Shown: positions 7,477 to 16,434, numbered from the stretch's first letter. The stretch: 64,000 bases of DNA from Hydrocarboniphaga effusa AP103 (GCF_000271305.1 NZ_AKGD01000002.1:930001-994000); one strand, 5' to 3'. Notes: a model not told the origin generated them from the letters alone. Made by a program: numbers and translations.

Positions 7477-9246
7477 TTAGAGCGCTTTGGGGAAGAACAG
7501 CGTGGCGAACAGCTCGCGTCCGCCCCGGCGCAACAGGGCGACCACCGCGAGCAGCAGCAGCAGGCCCAGGCAGATCAGATGCAGCATGCCGGGCTCGGCG
7601 TGGGCGCGAGCGGACGGTACGGCGACGAACCGGTCGAGCAGCAGGCCGATGACGCAGGCCCCGAGGATGAAGCAGGCCGCATGAACGCTCGCGAAGCGGC
7701 GCCCGTGCAGGCTGCGCAGCAAGGGCCAGCGGCGCGGCAAGGCGGCGCCCGAGGCCACCAGCAGGCCGAGCGCGACGCCCGCGGGCGCGCCGGTGGCGAG
7801 CAGCATCGCGGCGATCGGCACGGCGCCGATCGCGGTAGCGCCAAGCAGCGCGCCGATGCCGACCGCGAGCGCGAGCTGCAGGCCCGGCGGCAGGCTCAGC
7901 CACAGGCCTTCGTTCAGATACGGCAGGCCCAGGGTGGCGACCAGCAGGCCGCAGATCAGCCAGGGCAGCTGCGATTCGAACGGCCACAGCCGGTCGGCGC
8001 TCGGCGTGGCCGGCGGCGCCGGATTGATCGAGCGCAGCGGCGCTCGCGCGGGGGCGGCGATCGTGAACGGCGAGACGTGGTCGTGAAGATCGCAGGCGCG
8101 GCCGACGATGGGCTCGGGCGCGAATTCGAAGCGCGGCTGGCTCGCATCGCGGAACAACCGCGGCAACACGAGCCCGGTGACCAGGCTCAGCAGCAGCACG
8201 CAGCCGGCCGCGAGCACGGTCATCGGCAGGCCGAGCAGGGCCAGCGACAGCGCCAGCCCGGCCAGCGTCAGCTGCGGCCCGGCGGCGAGCTGCAGCAGCC
8301 CGCGCAGCAGCGATTCACCGCTGGCCGCGTGCCGGCGATAGAGCGGCTCCGACGGCAGGCCGCAGAGCAGGTCGAGCCAGCCGGAGCGCCCGGCCGGACT
8401 GCGGCTGCGGCGCGCGTTCCAGACCGCCAGCGCGAGCGTCAGCGCGAACGCGGCGAGCAACGCGGGCGCGCTGTCGAGCACGAGGTCGACGAGCGGGTGC
8501 AGGTAGTCCGCATGGCCGGCGTGGCCGCCGTGTCCCGCGTGCTCCTCGGCCGGATGCAGGTTTTCGAGCAGCAGCAGGGCGGCGACGGCGATGACGTTGC
8601 CCGAGCCTTCGAATAGCGGATGCGTGAGCCGCTCGTTGGAGCCGCGCTCGAGGTGCGGACGGCCGAACACCACATGCAGGATCGAGCCGGCGACGAGCGC
8701 CTGCAGCCAGGCCCAGCCGGTGGCTCCGAGCCAGCCGCCGAGCGTGTCCGCGAAGGCGTAGCCGGCCACGGTGCCTGCGGCCATCGCCGCGATCGACAGC
8801 GCCGGCACCGCGTAGCCGAATACCGGGTACAGCAGCCACCAGACCGCCAGGCCGACCGGAATGCTGTGCACGCAGATGGCCAGCGCGAGCGCGAGGTGGA
8901 TCTCGCCGTGGTGCTGCGGGGCCAGCGCGGTGCCGTCGCCGACGCTGTGCATGACCAGGCCGGCGATCGACAGCGCCAAGGTGGCGACATGCGCCCGGCG
9001 CGCGTGGTGCAGCTGGTTTTCGAGCACCGTGGGGCCCAGCGCGCCGAGCGCCAGGAACACCAGCGCCCAGAACCCGCCCGATTCGAGCGTGGCCGGCAGC
9101 ACTTCGAGCAGCACCAGGCCGCTGATCGCCACGAGCACGAAGCCGTCGAGAAAGGCGAGCAGGCCCAGCCGCCGCCGCGCCGCCACATAGAGCACGGGGC
9201 CGGCCGCCAGCGCGAACAGGGATGCCGAAAGCAGAAGCAGGTTCAT
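7477..9246 (-). CDS. Multi-pass membrane protein: ZIP-like N-terminal half, YraQ/ArsP-permease-like C-terminal half
   Basis: 589 residues from the ATG at 9246 (the frame is open further upstream but that part is hydrophilic and not conserved-looking). The N-terminal ~200 residues resemble a ZIP divalent-metal transporter: HSVGDG on one helix and HSIPVGLAVW on the next match the positions of the paired metal-binding motifs of TM4 and TM5 (HNxxDG and HEIPhE). A His-rich loop (EEHAGHGGHAGHADYLHP) follows, as in many metal transporters. The C-terminal ~300 residues are again very hydrophobic; GAVPIAAMLLATGAPAGVAL resembles the second conserved repeat of YraQ/ArsP-type permeases. Substrate unknown; metal transport is inference. 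Confidence 0.6.
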   Translation of the reverse strand: MNLLLLSASLFALAAGPVLYVAARRRLGLLAFLDGFVLVAISGLVLLEVLPATLESGGFWALVFLALGALGPTVLENQLHHARRAHVATLALSIAGLVMHSVGDGTALAPQHHGEIHLALALAICVHSIPVGLAVWWLLYPVFGYAVPALSIAAMAAGTVAGYAFADTLGGWLGATGWAWLQALVAGSILHVVFGRPHLERGSNERLTHPLFEGSGNVIAVAALLLLENLHPAEEHAGHGGHAGHADYLHPLVDLVLDSAPALLAAFALTLALAVWNARRSRSPAGRSGWLDLLCGLPSEPLYRRHAASGESLLRGLLQLAAGPQLTLAGLALSLALLGLPMTVLAAGCVLLLSLVTGLVLPRLFRDASQPRFEFAPEPIVGRACDLHDHVSPFTIAAPARAPLRSINPAPPATPSADRLWPFESQLPWLICGLLVATLGLPYLNEGLWLSLPPGLQLALAVGIGALLGATAIGAVPIAAMLLATGAPAGVALGLLVASGAALPRRWPLLRSLHGRRFASVHAACFILGACVIGLLLDRFVAVPSARAHAEPGMLHLICLGLLLLLAVVALLRRGGRELFATLFFPKAL

Positions 9247-9331
9247 CGAGCTGGGGGCGAGCCTTGGGCCTTCGGTCGGAGCATGAAGAAAGAATCGGAA
9301 GCCATTGTACGCAAGGGGCATAATGCGCGGC

Positions 9332-10396
9332 ATGACGACCGAGCCGGAATCGATGCTGGACCACGGACAGGAGCAGGCGAGCGGCCTGCGTCGCGTCCTG
9401 GTCACCGGAGCCGCGGGCTTCGTCGGCTTCCACGTCGCGCAGCGCTTGCTCGGACAGGGCGTGGAGGTCGTCGGGCTCGACAACCTCAACAGTTATTACA
9501 GTGTCGCGCTCAAGCGCGAGCGCCTGCGCTGGCTCACCGACAAGCCCGGCTTCGTGTTCCACGAACTCGATCTAGCCGATGACGCCGCGCTCGATGCGCT
9601 GTTCGCCGGGCCGCGATTCGACGCCGTGATCCACCTCGCCGCGCAGGCCGGCGTGCGCTATTCGCTGAGCAACCCCAAGGCCTACGTGCAAAGCAACCTG
9701 GTCGGCTTCGCCAACCTGCTCGAAGCCTGCCGCCACCACGGCCTGCCGCCGCTGCTGTATGCGTCCTCGTCATCGGTCTACGGGGCCAACGAGCGCCTGC
9801 CGTGGGCGGTGGCCGACAACGTCGACCATCCGGTGTCGCTCTACGCGGCGACGAAGAAGTCGAACGAACTCATGGCGCACACCTATGCGCACTTGTACGG
9901 GCTGCCGTGCACGGGCCTGCGTTTCTTCACCGTCTACGGGCCCTGGGGCCGGCCCGACATGGCGTATTACAGGTTCACCCAGGCGATCCTCGAAGGCCGG
10001 CCGATCGAGGTCTACAACCACGGACAGATGCGGCGCGACTTCACCTACATCGACGACGTCGTCGAATCGGTGCTGCGCCTCGCCGCGCGCCCGGCCGAGC
10101 CGAATGCGGACTGGAACGCGCTGAGTCCCGACCCGGCATCGAGCCGCGCCCCGTACCGGCTTTACAACATCGGCAATCACAAGCCGGTGGAACTGCTCGA
10201 GTTCATCGCCACGCTCGAGCGCGTGCTCGACAAACCCGCGCAGATCGAACTGCTGCCGATGCAGCCCGGCGACGTCGTCGCCACCTATGCCGATACCGAA
10301 GCCCTGCGGCGCGACGCCGGTTTTGCGCCGAGCACGCCGCTCGAAGACGGACTGCGACGCTTCGTCGACTGGTTCCGGCACTACCATGAAGCTTGA
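9332..10396 (+). CDS. NAD-dependent epimerase, UDP-glucuronate 4-epimerase type
   Basis: Short-chain-type sugar-nucleotide epimerase, 354 residues from the ATG at 9332 (TTG 9305 and ATG 9323 are in-frame alternatives). It shows the Rossmann motif GAAGFVG (26-32), the family-specific LDNLNSYYSVALKRERL typical of UDP-glucuronate 4-epimerases (CapI/WbpP group), the catalytic Y171-x-x-x-K175 (YAATK) with the SSSSVYG serine patch before it, TVYGPWGRPDMA, and RDFTYIDDV. These enzymes convert UDP-glucuronate to UDP-galacturonate for capsule, LPS or exopolysaccharide. It is the only sugar-nucleotide enzyme near the alg44-alg8 module, 5 kb away, so a link is possible but unproven. Confidence 0.87.
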   Translation: MTTEPESMLDHGQEQASGLRRVLVTGAAGFVGFHVAQRLLGQGVEVVGLDNLNSYYSVALKRERLRWLTDKPGFVFHELDLADDAALDALFAGPRFDAVIHLAAQAGVRYSLSNPKAYVQSNLVGFANLLEACRHHGLPPLLYASSSSVYGANERLPWAVADNVDHPVSLYAATKKSNELMAHTYAHLYGLPCTGLRFFTVYGPWGRPDMAYYRFTQAILEGRPIEVYNHGQMRRDFTYIDDVVESVLRLAARPAEPNADWNALSPDPASSRAPYRLYNIGNHKPVELLEFIATLERVLDKPAQIELLPMQPGDVVATYADTEALRRDAGFAPSTPLEDGLRRFVDWFRHYHEA

Positions 10397-10424
10397 GCAA
10401 AGCTCGAGCGAAGCCTGAGCAACC

Positions 10425-10787
10425 GTGGCGGCGCCCGCACAACGCACGCTGTTCGAAGCCGCCACCACGCGTGCGCGCATCGTGCGGCACCTCGACATCG
10501 TCTGCCTGATCATCGACGCCGGCGGCGCGATGATCATCCCGATGCAGGATTTCGTGCAGGCGCAGAAATGGGCCTCGTCGCGCATCGCCAGCGGCAACCT
10601 GCTCAACGATCGCGGACGCTTCCTGGAGCGCATGCAAAGCCTCGTCTCACGCCCCGGCAGCCTCGCGCCGACACGCGGCAACCCGAAGCAACTCGAAGCG
10701 ATCGTCCGCTCGATGCGGGCCGCGGGTTATGACATCGGAGAGTGGTCGCTGCCGGCGGAGATCAGGAATCCGCCGGTGGGGCGGTGA
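10425..10787 (+). CDS. Hypothetical protein
   Basis: 120 residues from a GTG at 10425, 28 bases after the epimerase stop. I do not recognise it. It has a short hydrophobic stretch (HLDIVCLIIDAGGAMIIPM, about 22-41) that could be buried core or one membrane segment, followed by a charged helical region and a C-terminal RSMRAAGYDIGEWSLPAE. Codon third positions are GC-rich like neighbouring genes, which supports it as coding. No overlap with a better reading frame was seen. Confidence 0.5.
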   Translation: MAAPAQRTLFEAATTRARIVRHLDIVCLIIDAGGAMIIPMQDFVQAQKWASSRIASGNLLNDRGRFLERMQSLVSRPGSLAPTRGNPKQLEAIVRSMRAAGYDIGEWSLPAEIRNPPVGR

Positions 10788-10857
10788 GGGCCTTGCTCTT
10801 TCTGGCCCACTGAAGAAAAGATTCCCCTCGTTGTTACGAAGAATCCACAGGTGCCAG

Positions 10858-11190
10858 ATGGACGAAATCAGTGCTGAATTACGCGAAAGTCCGATCTGGG
10901 CAGTTGCTTATCTTCGAACTACTCCTGCTGAGCTGGAAACGAGTTGCCAGCTCAAGTTCGAGCGGCTTGTCGATGATTTAGGTCCACTGATTTTTTGTTC
11001 AGTCTCGCTTTCAGGCGCAGATGTCCTGTTAAAGCGATATGAGGAAGAAAAGCCAGAGAATGAATTGGGTGTGTTCATGAAGCTATACGCCGACTACACC
11101 CCACTCATGCGGGAGCTGTTGGAGACATTGAATTTGGATGATCGTGCCGTCGTGTGGAAGAGCACCGACCTGCCTTTTAGTGAGAGGTAA
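10858..11190 (+). CDS. Hypothetical protein in a low-GC patch
   Basis: 110 residues from the ATG at 10858. I do not recognise a family. It looks like a small soluble acidic protein (ELETSCQLKFERLVDDLG, EEEKPENELGVF, LLETLNLDDRAVVWKS). Its base composition is plainly lower in GC than the surroundings, with many A/T third positions, and the AT-richer character extends into the ~180 non-coding bases after it. This suggests recent acquisition, for example a small immunity-type or accessory gene, but nothing here proves that. No convincing Shine-Dalgarno sequence is present. Confidence 0.5.
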   Translation: MDEISAELRESPIWAVAYLRTTPAELETSCQLKFERLVDDLGPLIFCSVSLSGADVLLKRYEEEKPENELGVFMKLYADYTPLMRELLETLNLDDRAVVWKSTDLPFSER

Positions 11191-11372
11191 ATCAAGCCTT
11201 GATGCATCGTCGGAGTCGCTTCGAAACCTTGCAACACGACGGCTGCGTGATCAGCGGCTGGGAAACTCTGGTCATCGGCTTCCGTGCGAGGCACTGAAGA
11301 TGGAAGCATCCTCCTGAAGCTAAGCTGGTCTCCGAAGCCCCGCCGCTGCCCAGACGTCATTCACGGTCTGGT

Positions 11373-11972
11373 TCATGGCATCGTCAACGTCTGCCATACC
11401 GCACACCGATTGTTCGCAGGCATCGCTCGATCTTCCAGCAAGCCAAACCCAGCAGCTCGAGCGAGCGCATTGACATCCTCGAAGTCGCGAATGCCGCTCT
11501 GCGGATCGCGTGCCTTGAGCCAGCCGTCGAAGTCGCGATTGCTGTCGCTCGTGTGGCGGCCGTGATAGTTGAAGGGGCCGTAGACGATCAGTTTCGCGTC
11601 GGGTGTGACGATGCCCGGCAAGCGCTCGAACAATTGCTGCACCGATTCCCAGCTCATGATGTGCAAGGTGTTCGAGGTGAACACGAGGTCGTAGCGTGCC
11701 TCGGGCCATGTGCCGCGTACGTCGAGCGTGATCGGCGGCAAGACGTTGCTCAGGCCAGACTCGTCGATCCACGCGCGAATGCCGGCGTGGTGTTCCGGCA
11801 GCTCCGAAGTCTGCCAGCGCAAATGCGGCAGGGCGGCGCCGAAATGAACGGCGTGCTGGCCTGTTCCACTGCCGATCTCGAGCGCTTCGCGACGATCGGC
11901 GCAGTGATCGCGCAGCACGTCGAGGATCGGATCGCGATTGCGGTGGCAGGATGGAGCGTCGGGCTTGTTCAT
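11373..11972 (-). CDS. DUF938 family SAM-dependent methyltransferase-like protein
   Basis: 199 residues from the ATG at 11972. It shows the Rossmann-type motif I EIGSGTGQHAVHFG (about 33-46), a WQTSELPEHH acidic position after beta-2, and DLVFTSNTLHIMSW followed by GPFNYHGRHTSDSN, the hallmark of DUF938. It ends with RDFEDVNALARAAGF. The family is broadly distributed in proteobacteria and assumed to methylate an unknown substrate. It stands alone; the upstream region holds a dispersed palindromic repeat shared with the convergent side of the MFS gene. Confidence 0.88.
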   Translation of the reverse strand: MNKPDAPSCHRNRDPILDVLRDHCADRREALEIGSGTGQHAVHFGAALPHLRWQTSELPEHHAGIRAWIDESGLSNVLPPITLDVRGTWPEARYDLVFTSNTLHIMSWESVQQLFERLPGIVTPDAKLIVYGPFNYHGRHTSDSNRDFDGWLKARDPQSGIRDFEDVNALARAAGFGLLEDRAMPANNRCAVWQTLTMP

Positions 11973-12001
11973 GGCGCATTGTAGTCCGCTTGGCTGGCTG
12001 T

Positions 12002-12138
12002 CCCCTCTCCCGTGGGCGGGAGAGGGTGGTGCGTCAGCGACGGGTGAGGGAATACGCTTCGACATGGTGCCTGTTCCCAGCAGCGTTCCCTCACTCCCCG
12101 CCTTCGGCGGGACTCTCTCCCGCTCGCGGGAGAGAGGA
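12002..12138. repeat. Dispersed CCCTCTCCCG-type palindromic repeat pair
   Basis: Two inverted units: CCCCTCTCCCG...CGGGAGAGGG at 12003-12026 continuing to GGGTGAGGG at 12042-12050, and CCCTCACTCCCCGCC...GGGAGAGAGG at 12088-12137. Each unit folds into short GC hairpins, and the two can pair with each other. The same family recurs at 15221-15435, at 18707-18757 and inside metG at 31415-31545. Confidence 0.8.
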
Positions 12139-12164
12139 CAGAAAATCTCAGCAGAGTGGTGGTG

Positions 12165-13631
12165 CTACTTCGACGGAGCCCTGCTCGACAAAGGCTTTGC
12201 GAGTGATTCGAGCGAGCGTCGTTCCGCCGCGAGGCCCCAACGCCAAGCCACGCCGGCCGCGATGATCATGAGCACTGCGCCGAAGCCGTAGCCGGCTGCG
12301 ATCGCGGAGCGTTCGCCGGTACCGATCAGCGTGCCGAATAGCCATGGCCCGGCGATGCCGCCCGCGCCGGTGCCGAGCGTGTAGAACGCGGCGATCGCGA
12401 GCGCGCGAATTTCGAGCGGGAAGCTCTCGCCGACGGTCAGATACGCCGAGCTCGCGGCGGCCGAGGCGAAGAAGAACACCACCGACCAGGCCAGTGTCTG
12501 CGTCGTCGCGCTGAGCAGGCCGCGATCGAACAGCACGGCCGTGACGGTCAGCAGGATGCCCGACATCGCATACGTGAACGCGATCATCGGCCGGCGTCCG
12601 ACGCTGTCGAACAGGCGGCCGAGCAGTAGCGGACCGAGGAAATTGCCGATCGCGAACGGCAGGATGTAGAGCCCGACCTTGTCGGGCGAGATGCCGTAGA
12701 AGGTGCCGAGCACGAGCGCGTAGGTGAAGAAAATGGCGTTGTAGAAAAACGCCTGCGAGGTCATCAGCACGAAGCTCACGGCCGCGCGCTGCGGATAGTG
12801 CTTGAACAGGCTTTCGAACAGATGGCGCACGCCGAAGTTCTCGTCGCGCGGATGGATCTCGACACGATGCGGCGGCACGTCGGCCATCGGCTCGTGTGCA
12901 TGCGCAAGTGCTCGCGCCTCGATGCTCGCGACGATGGCTTCGGCCTCGGCGATGCGTCCGCGCGTCATGAGCCAGCGCGGACTCTCGGGCAGCATGCTTC
13001 GCAGCAGCAACACGCCCAGGCCGAGAACCGCGCCGATGCCGAAAGCGACGCGCCAGCCCATATCGGGCGGCAGCAGGCCGGGCTGCAGCAGCACGATGGC
13101 GCCGAGCGCACCGAGCGCCGCGCCGACCCAGAAGCTGCCGTTGATGACCAGATCGGTGTGGCCGCGATAGCGCGCCGGGATCAGCTCCTGGATCGCCGAG
13201 TTGATTGCCGAATATTCACCGCCGATGCCGGCGCCCGTGAAGAATCGGCAGAGCAGAAAAAACATGAAGTTGTTCGAGAACGCGGTCGCCGCCGTCGCGG
13301 CGAGATAGACCAGCAGCGTGATCGTGAACAGCTTCTTGCGCCCAAGCCGGTCAGCGAGCCAGCCGAACACCAGCGAGCCGCTCACTGCGCCGAGTACGTA
13401 GGCGCTCGCGCTGATGCCGACCTGCATGTCGGTGAACGCGAGTGCCGGGCTTTCCTTGAGCGCGCCCGACACCGAACCGGCGAGCGTGACTTCGAGCCCG
13501 TCGAGTATCCAGGTGATGCCGAGCGCAACGACGACGAGCGTGTGGAAGCGGCTCCAGGGCAGGCGGTCGAGGCGCCACGGGATATCTGTGGTAATCGCCG
13601 TACCGCTCGCGGTCTGGGTGGAACTCTGCAT
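12165..13631 (-). CDS. MFS transporter (sugar/acid-type)
   Basis: 488 residues from the ATG at 13631 (the upstream open frame lacks membrane features). Twelve hydrophobic segments are visible with the MFS signatures GWLADRLGRKK (loop 2-3), FTGAGIGGEYSAINSAIQELIPARYRG (start of the second conserved motif of the metabolite/sugar:H+ symporter branch) and GRLFDSVGRRP (loop 8-9). A central loop carries PRWLMTRGRIAEAEAIVASIE, typical of this branch, which includes transporters of aromatic acids, shikimate and sugars. The substrate cannot be told from sequence. The MAPEG gene upstream is on the same strand, 85 bases away. Confidence 0.85.
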   Translation of the reverse strand: MQSSTQTASGTAITTDIPWRLDRLPWSRFHTLVVVALGITWILDGLEVTLAGSVSGALKESPALAFTDMQVGISASAYVLGAVSGSLVFGWLADRLGRKKLFTITLLVYLAATAATAFSNNFMFFLLCRFFTGAGIGGEYSAINSAIQELIPARYRGHTDLVINGSFWVGAALGALGAIVLLQPGLLPPDMGWRVAFGIGAVLGLGVLLLRSMLPESPRWLMTRGRIAEAEAIVASIEARALAHAHEPMADVPPHRVEIHPRDENFGVRHLFESLFKHYPQRAAVSFVLMTSQAFFYNAIFFTYALVLGTFYGISPDKVGLYILPFAIGNFLGPLLLGRLFDSVGRRPMIAFTYAMSGILLTVTAVLFDRGLLSATTQTLAWSVVFFFASAAASSAYLTVGESFPLEIRALAIAAFYTLGTGAGGIAGPWLFGTLIGTGERSAIAAGYGFGAVLMIIAAGVAWRWGLAAERRSLESLAKPLSSRAPSK

Positions 13632-13716
13632 GCTCGCCGTCCTTGGCTCGATGGTGCGGATTGCGGTGCCGATCGACCGATGCATTCGCCGGCCGTTCAG
13701 AGGCGCATGATCCCGC

Positions 13717-14118
13717 CTACAAAGTGAACGGGGCCAGACCGCGCCAGACACAGAGCACCGCCGCGATCGCCAGCGAGGCGAAGGTCAGCAGGATGCCGGC
13801 CGCGCGACCGAGGAACCATTTTTCGGTGAAGGCCAACGCGATGCCGTGCAGCACGCGACCCACGAACAGCATCAGGCCGATCGCATGCAGCACCCATGGC
13901 GCGAGCACGCCGCCGGTTTCGAGCATCGCCATCATCAACAGCACGAGCGGCACGTACTCGGCGAAATTGGCGTGTGCGCGAATCGCGCGCAGCACCTCTG
14001 GCCTGCCGCCGTCGCCCAGGTTGATGCCGCCGGTGCGGAAGCGAACGACATGAATGCTCAGCACCAGAAACCACAAGGCCAGCAGGCCGGCGTAGAGCGG
14101 CGTGATCGTGAGCATCAT
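13717..14118 (-). CDS. MAPEG family membrane protein
   Basis: 133 residues with four hydrophobic helices and the family's conserved RxxxHANFAEYVPLVLLM (about 47-64), where the E-x-x-P follows the Asn, and a later V-x-R-V-L-H-G. MAPEG proteins in eukaryotes conjugate glutathione or make eicosanoids; bacterial members are mostly uncharacterised (YecN-like). The ATG at 14118 gives MMLTITPLYAGLLALWFLVL as the first helix, as expected. Confidence 0.88.
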   Translation of the reverse strand: MMLTITPLYAGLLALWFLVLSIHVVRFRTGGINLGDGGRPEVLRAIRAHANFAEYVPLVLLMMAMLETGGVLAPWVLHAIGLMLFVGRVLHGIALAFTEKWFLGRAAGILLTFASLAIAAVLCVWRGLAPFTL

Positions 14119-14216
14119 TTTTGTTTCTCCCCTTTGCTTGGAAATGGTTTGGAAATGGATTGGACTGGACTCGAACCAGCCCGGAACGATTCGAGCCCAG
14201 ACTCTACAATGCGCGC

Positions 14217-15191
14217 ATGAAAAAGACCGTCGTCGCTTATGCGGCCCTGCCGCCTTCCTGCATCGCGCGCCTTGCCCAGACCTTCGACCTGCGCGATTTC
14301 ACGGGTCAGTCCGGGTTGTCGCGCAAGCCCGCGTTCGCAACCGCGCTCGCCGAAGCCGAGGGCGTGATCGGCGCGGGCCTGCTGTGGGACAGGACGCGCA
14401 TCGAGGCCTGCCCGAAACTGCGCGTGGTATCGACGGTGACGGTGGGCTACGACCTCTACGACGTCGAAGCGCTCACCGAGCGCCGCATCCTGCTGTGCAA
14501 CACGCCCGACGTATTGACCGAGAGCGTCGCCGATCTGTCGCTCGCGCTGATGCTGAGTTGCGCGCGCCGCATCGGCGAACTCGAACGGATGGTTCGCAGC
14601 GGCCACTGGAAGCGCAGCGTCGATGCGCCGGAGTTCGGCAGCGATGCCTACGGCAAAACGCTCGGCATCATCGGCATGGGCCGCATCGGCGCGGCGGTGG
14701 TGCGTCGTGCGGCGCTGGGCTTCGGCATGCGCGTGCTCTACGACGCGCGCAGCGACAAGCCGCAGGTGGAGCGCGATTACGGAGCGCAGCGACGCTCGCT
14801 CGACGACTTGCTGCGCGAATCGGATTTCGTCTGCGTGCTGGCCCCGTTGACGCCCGAAACCGAGAACCTGCTCGGTGCGCGCGAATTCGCGCTCATGAAG
14901 CCGACCGCGTTCCTGATCAACGTGGCGCGCGGCAAGGTCATCGACGAATCCGCATTGGCCGTTGCGCTGCGCGAGCGGCGTATTGCCGGCGCCGGGCTCG
15001 ATGTCTTCGTGCGCGAGCCGCTCGCGGTGGATTCACCGCTGATGTTGCTCGACAACGTCGTGCTCGTTCCGCACATCGGCTCGGCGACGCATGAGACGCG
15101 GCAGGCGATGGCGGACATGGCGACCGACAATCTGATCGCGGCGCTGACAGGCGGTGAGCCGCGGGCGATGGTGAATCCGCAGGTGCGTTAG
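14217..15191 (+). CDS. 2-hydroxyacid dehydrogenase, glyoxylate/hydroxypyruvate reductase type
   Basis: 324 residues from the ATG at 14217. The D-isomer-specific 2-hydroxyacid dehydrogenase fold is evident: nucleotide-binding GIIGMGRIGAAVVRRA (about 150-165), VARGKVIDESAL carrying the catalytic Arg, VREPLAVDSPL carrying the Glu, and VLVPHIGSAT carrying the catalytic His. The closest pattern is GhrB/TkrA-like reductases, which reduce glyoxylate, hydroxypyruvate or 2-ketogluconate with NADPH. The YDARSDK stretch after beta-2 is more consistent with NADP than NAD use. It stands alone, between MAPEG (divergent) and a repeat cluster. Confidence 0.88.
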   Translation: MKKTVVAYAALPPSCIARLAQTFDLRDFTGQSGLSRKPAFATALAEAEGVIGAGLLWDRTRIEACPKLRVVSTVTVGYDLYDVEALTERRILLCNTPDVLTESVADLSLALMLSCARRIGELERMVRSGHWKRSVDAPEFGSDAYGKTLGIIGMGRIGAAVVRRAALGFGMRVLYDARSDKPQVERDYGAQRRSLDDLLRESDFVCVLAPLTPETENLLGAREFALMKPTAFLINVARGKVIDESALAVALRERRIAGAGLDVFVREPLAVDSPLMLLDNVVLVPHIGSATHETRQAMADMATDNLIAALTGGEPRAMVNPQVR

Positions 15192-15220
15192 GAAGCTGCC
15201 TGCGGCGGTTTTTTTGCGTG

Positions 15221-15435
15221 TCCCCTCTCCCGCTTGCGGGAGAGGGTGGTCCGAAGGACCGGGAGAGGGGACGCCCGGAAAGGGCGCTCACTTTGCGGAT
15301 GAACCCTCTCTCCCCGCCTTCGGCGGGACTCTCTCCCGCAAGCGTGCGAGTGCCCCCCGGAAAGAAGCGCTTACTTGCCGATGAACCCTCTCTCCCCGCC
15401 TTCGGCGGGACTCTCTCCCGCAAGCGGGAGAGAGG
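15221..15435. repeat. Cluster of three CCCTCTCCCG-type palindromic repeats
   Basis: Fills most of the ~320-base gap between the dehydrogenase and the DUF72 gene. Units are CCCCTCTCCCGCTTGCGGGA at 15222-15241, and two near-identical stretches beginning ATGAACCCTCTCTCCCC at 15299 and 15380, each with CGCCTTCGGCGG and CTCTCTCCCGCAAGCG hairpins. The direct duplication of the second unit suggests local amplification. Confidence 0.82.
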
Positions 15436-15510
15436 AACGGCAGAGCGCTCCTTGAGTAAGAATCCGCGACGTTCGGCGAAAGTTCATCGCCCACGAACAC
15501 TCTGTTGCAC

Positions 15511-16431
15511 ATGAGCAAGCAGACAGGCCGCGTTCGCATCGGGATTTCGGGTTGGCGCTACACGCCGTGGCGGGGAGTGTTCTACCCGAAGAAGCTCGCG
15601 CAGCGGCGCGAGCTCGAATACGCCTCGCGCCAGTTTCCGAGCATCGAACTCAACGGCTCGTTCTACGCGCTGCAGCGGCCCAAGAGCTACGCGCAGTGGT
15701 ACGCTGATACGCCGGACGATTTCGTGTTCTCGATCAAGGGCAGCCGCTACATCACGCATATCCGGCGCTTGCGTGACGTCGAAGAGCCGCTCGCGAGTTT
15801 CTTCGCGTCCGGGCTGTTCGAACTCAAGGAAAAGCTCGGCCCGTTCCTGTGGCAGTTCCCGCCGAGCATGCATTTCGACGAAGCGCTGTTCGACTCGTTT
15901 CTGAGCCTGCTTCCGCACACGACGGCCGAGGCGCAGACGCTCGCGCGACGCCATGCGCGGCACATGGCCAAGGATCGAGTGAGTTTGGAGACCGATGCCG
16001 ACCGGCCGCTGCGGCATGCGGTGGAGATCCGTAACGAGAGCTTCGTCGACCCGGCGTTCATTCGTTTGCTGCGCAAGCACCGGGTTGCGCTCGTATTCGC
16101 GGACACCGCCGGCAAATGGCCTTATGCCGAAGACCTGACGGCCGATTTCGTCTACCTGCGCCTGCACGGCGACATCGAGCTCTACAAGAGCGGCTATGGC
16201 GACGCGGCGATCGCGCGCTGGGCTAAGCGCATCGATCGCTGGCGCCGCGGTGAGGCTGCGGCGCAGGCCAAGACCATCGACGAGGCCAGCGGCCGGCCGC
16301 GCGCCAAGCGCGACGTCTACTGCTATTTCGACAACGACGTGAAGGTCAAGGCGCCCGTCGATGCGGCTTCTTTGATGCAAAAGCTCGGAGTCGAGTGGAC
16401 GCCCGACGCCAAGCGCGAGGAAGCGGCCTGA
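15511..16431 (+). CDS. DUF72 family protein (YecE-like)
   Basis: 306 residues from the ATG at 15511 (a TTG six bases upstream is in frame). It contains the family's N-terminal RIGISGWRYTPWRGVFYP, the SIELNGSFYALQRPKSYAQW strand, FVFSIKGSRYITHIRRL, and AVEIRNESF with VYLRLHGDIELYKSGY further on. DUF72 proteins are TIM-barrel-like and of unknown biochemical function; some are tied to iron-sulfur or DNA metabolism by context only. The last 30 residues (DVKVKAPVDAASLMQKLG) carry the usual C-terminal segment. A single-gene unit downstream of the repeat cluster. Confidence 0.88.
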   Translation: MSKQTGRVRIGISGWRYTPWRGVFYPKKLAQRRELEYASRQFPSIELNGSFYALQRPKSYAQWYADTPDDFVFSIKGSRYITHIRRLRDVEEPLASFFASGLFELKEKLGPFLWQFPPSMHFDEALFDSFLSLLPHTTAEAQTLARRHARHMAKDRVSLETDADRPLRHAVEIRNESFVDPAFIRLLRKHRVALVFADTAGKWPYAEDLTADFVYLRLHGDIELYKSGYGDAAIARWAKRIDRWRRGEAAAQAKTIDEASGRPRAKRDVYCYFDNDVKVKAPVDAASLMQKLGVEWTPDAKREEAA

Positions 16432-16434
16432 GGC

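Noticed and set aside
14140..14200. tRNA T-arm-like sequence (CTGGTTCGAGTCCAG on the minus strand) between the MAPEG and dehydrogenase genes
   Set aside because: Only a T-arm/acceptor-like fragment is visible; no anticodon or D arm and no matching 5' acceptor strand, so it is not called as a tRNA gene. It could be a remnant.
12002..15435. CRISPR array suspected from repeated hairpin units
   Set aside because: Units are unevenly spaced, differ from each other, lie in inverted orientation and have no unique spacers of constant length; no cas genes are present.
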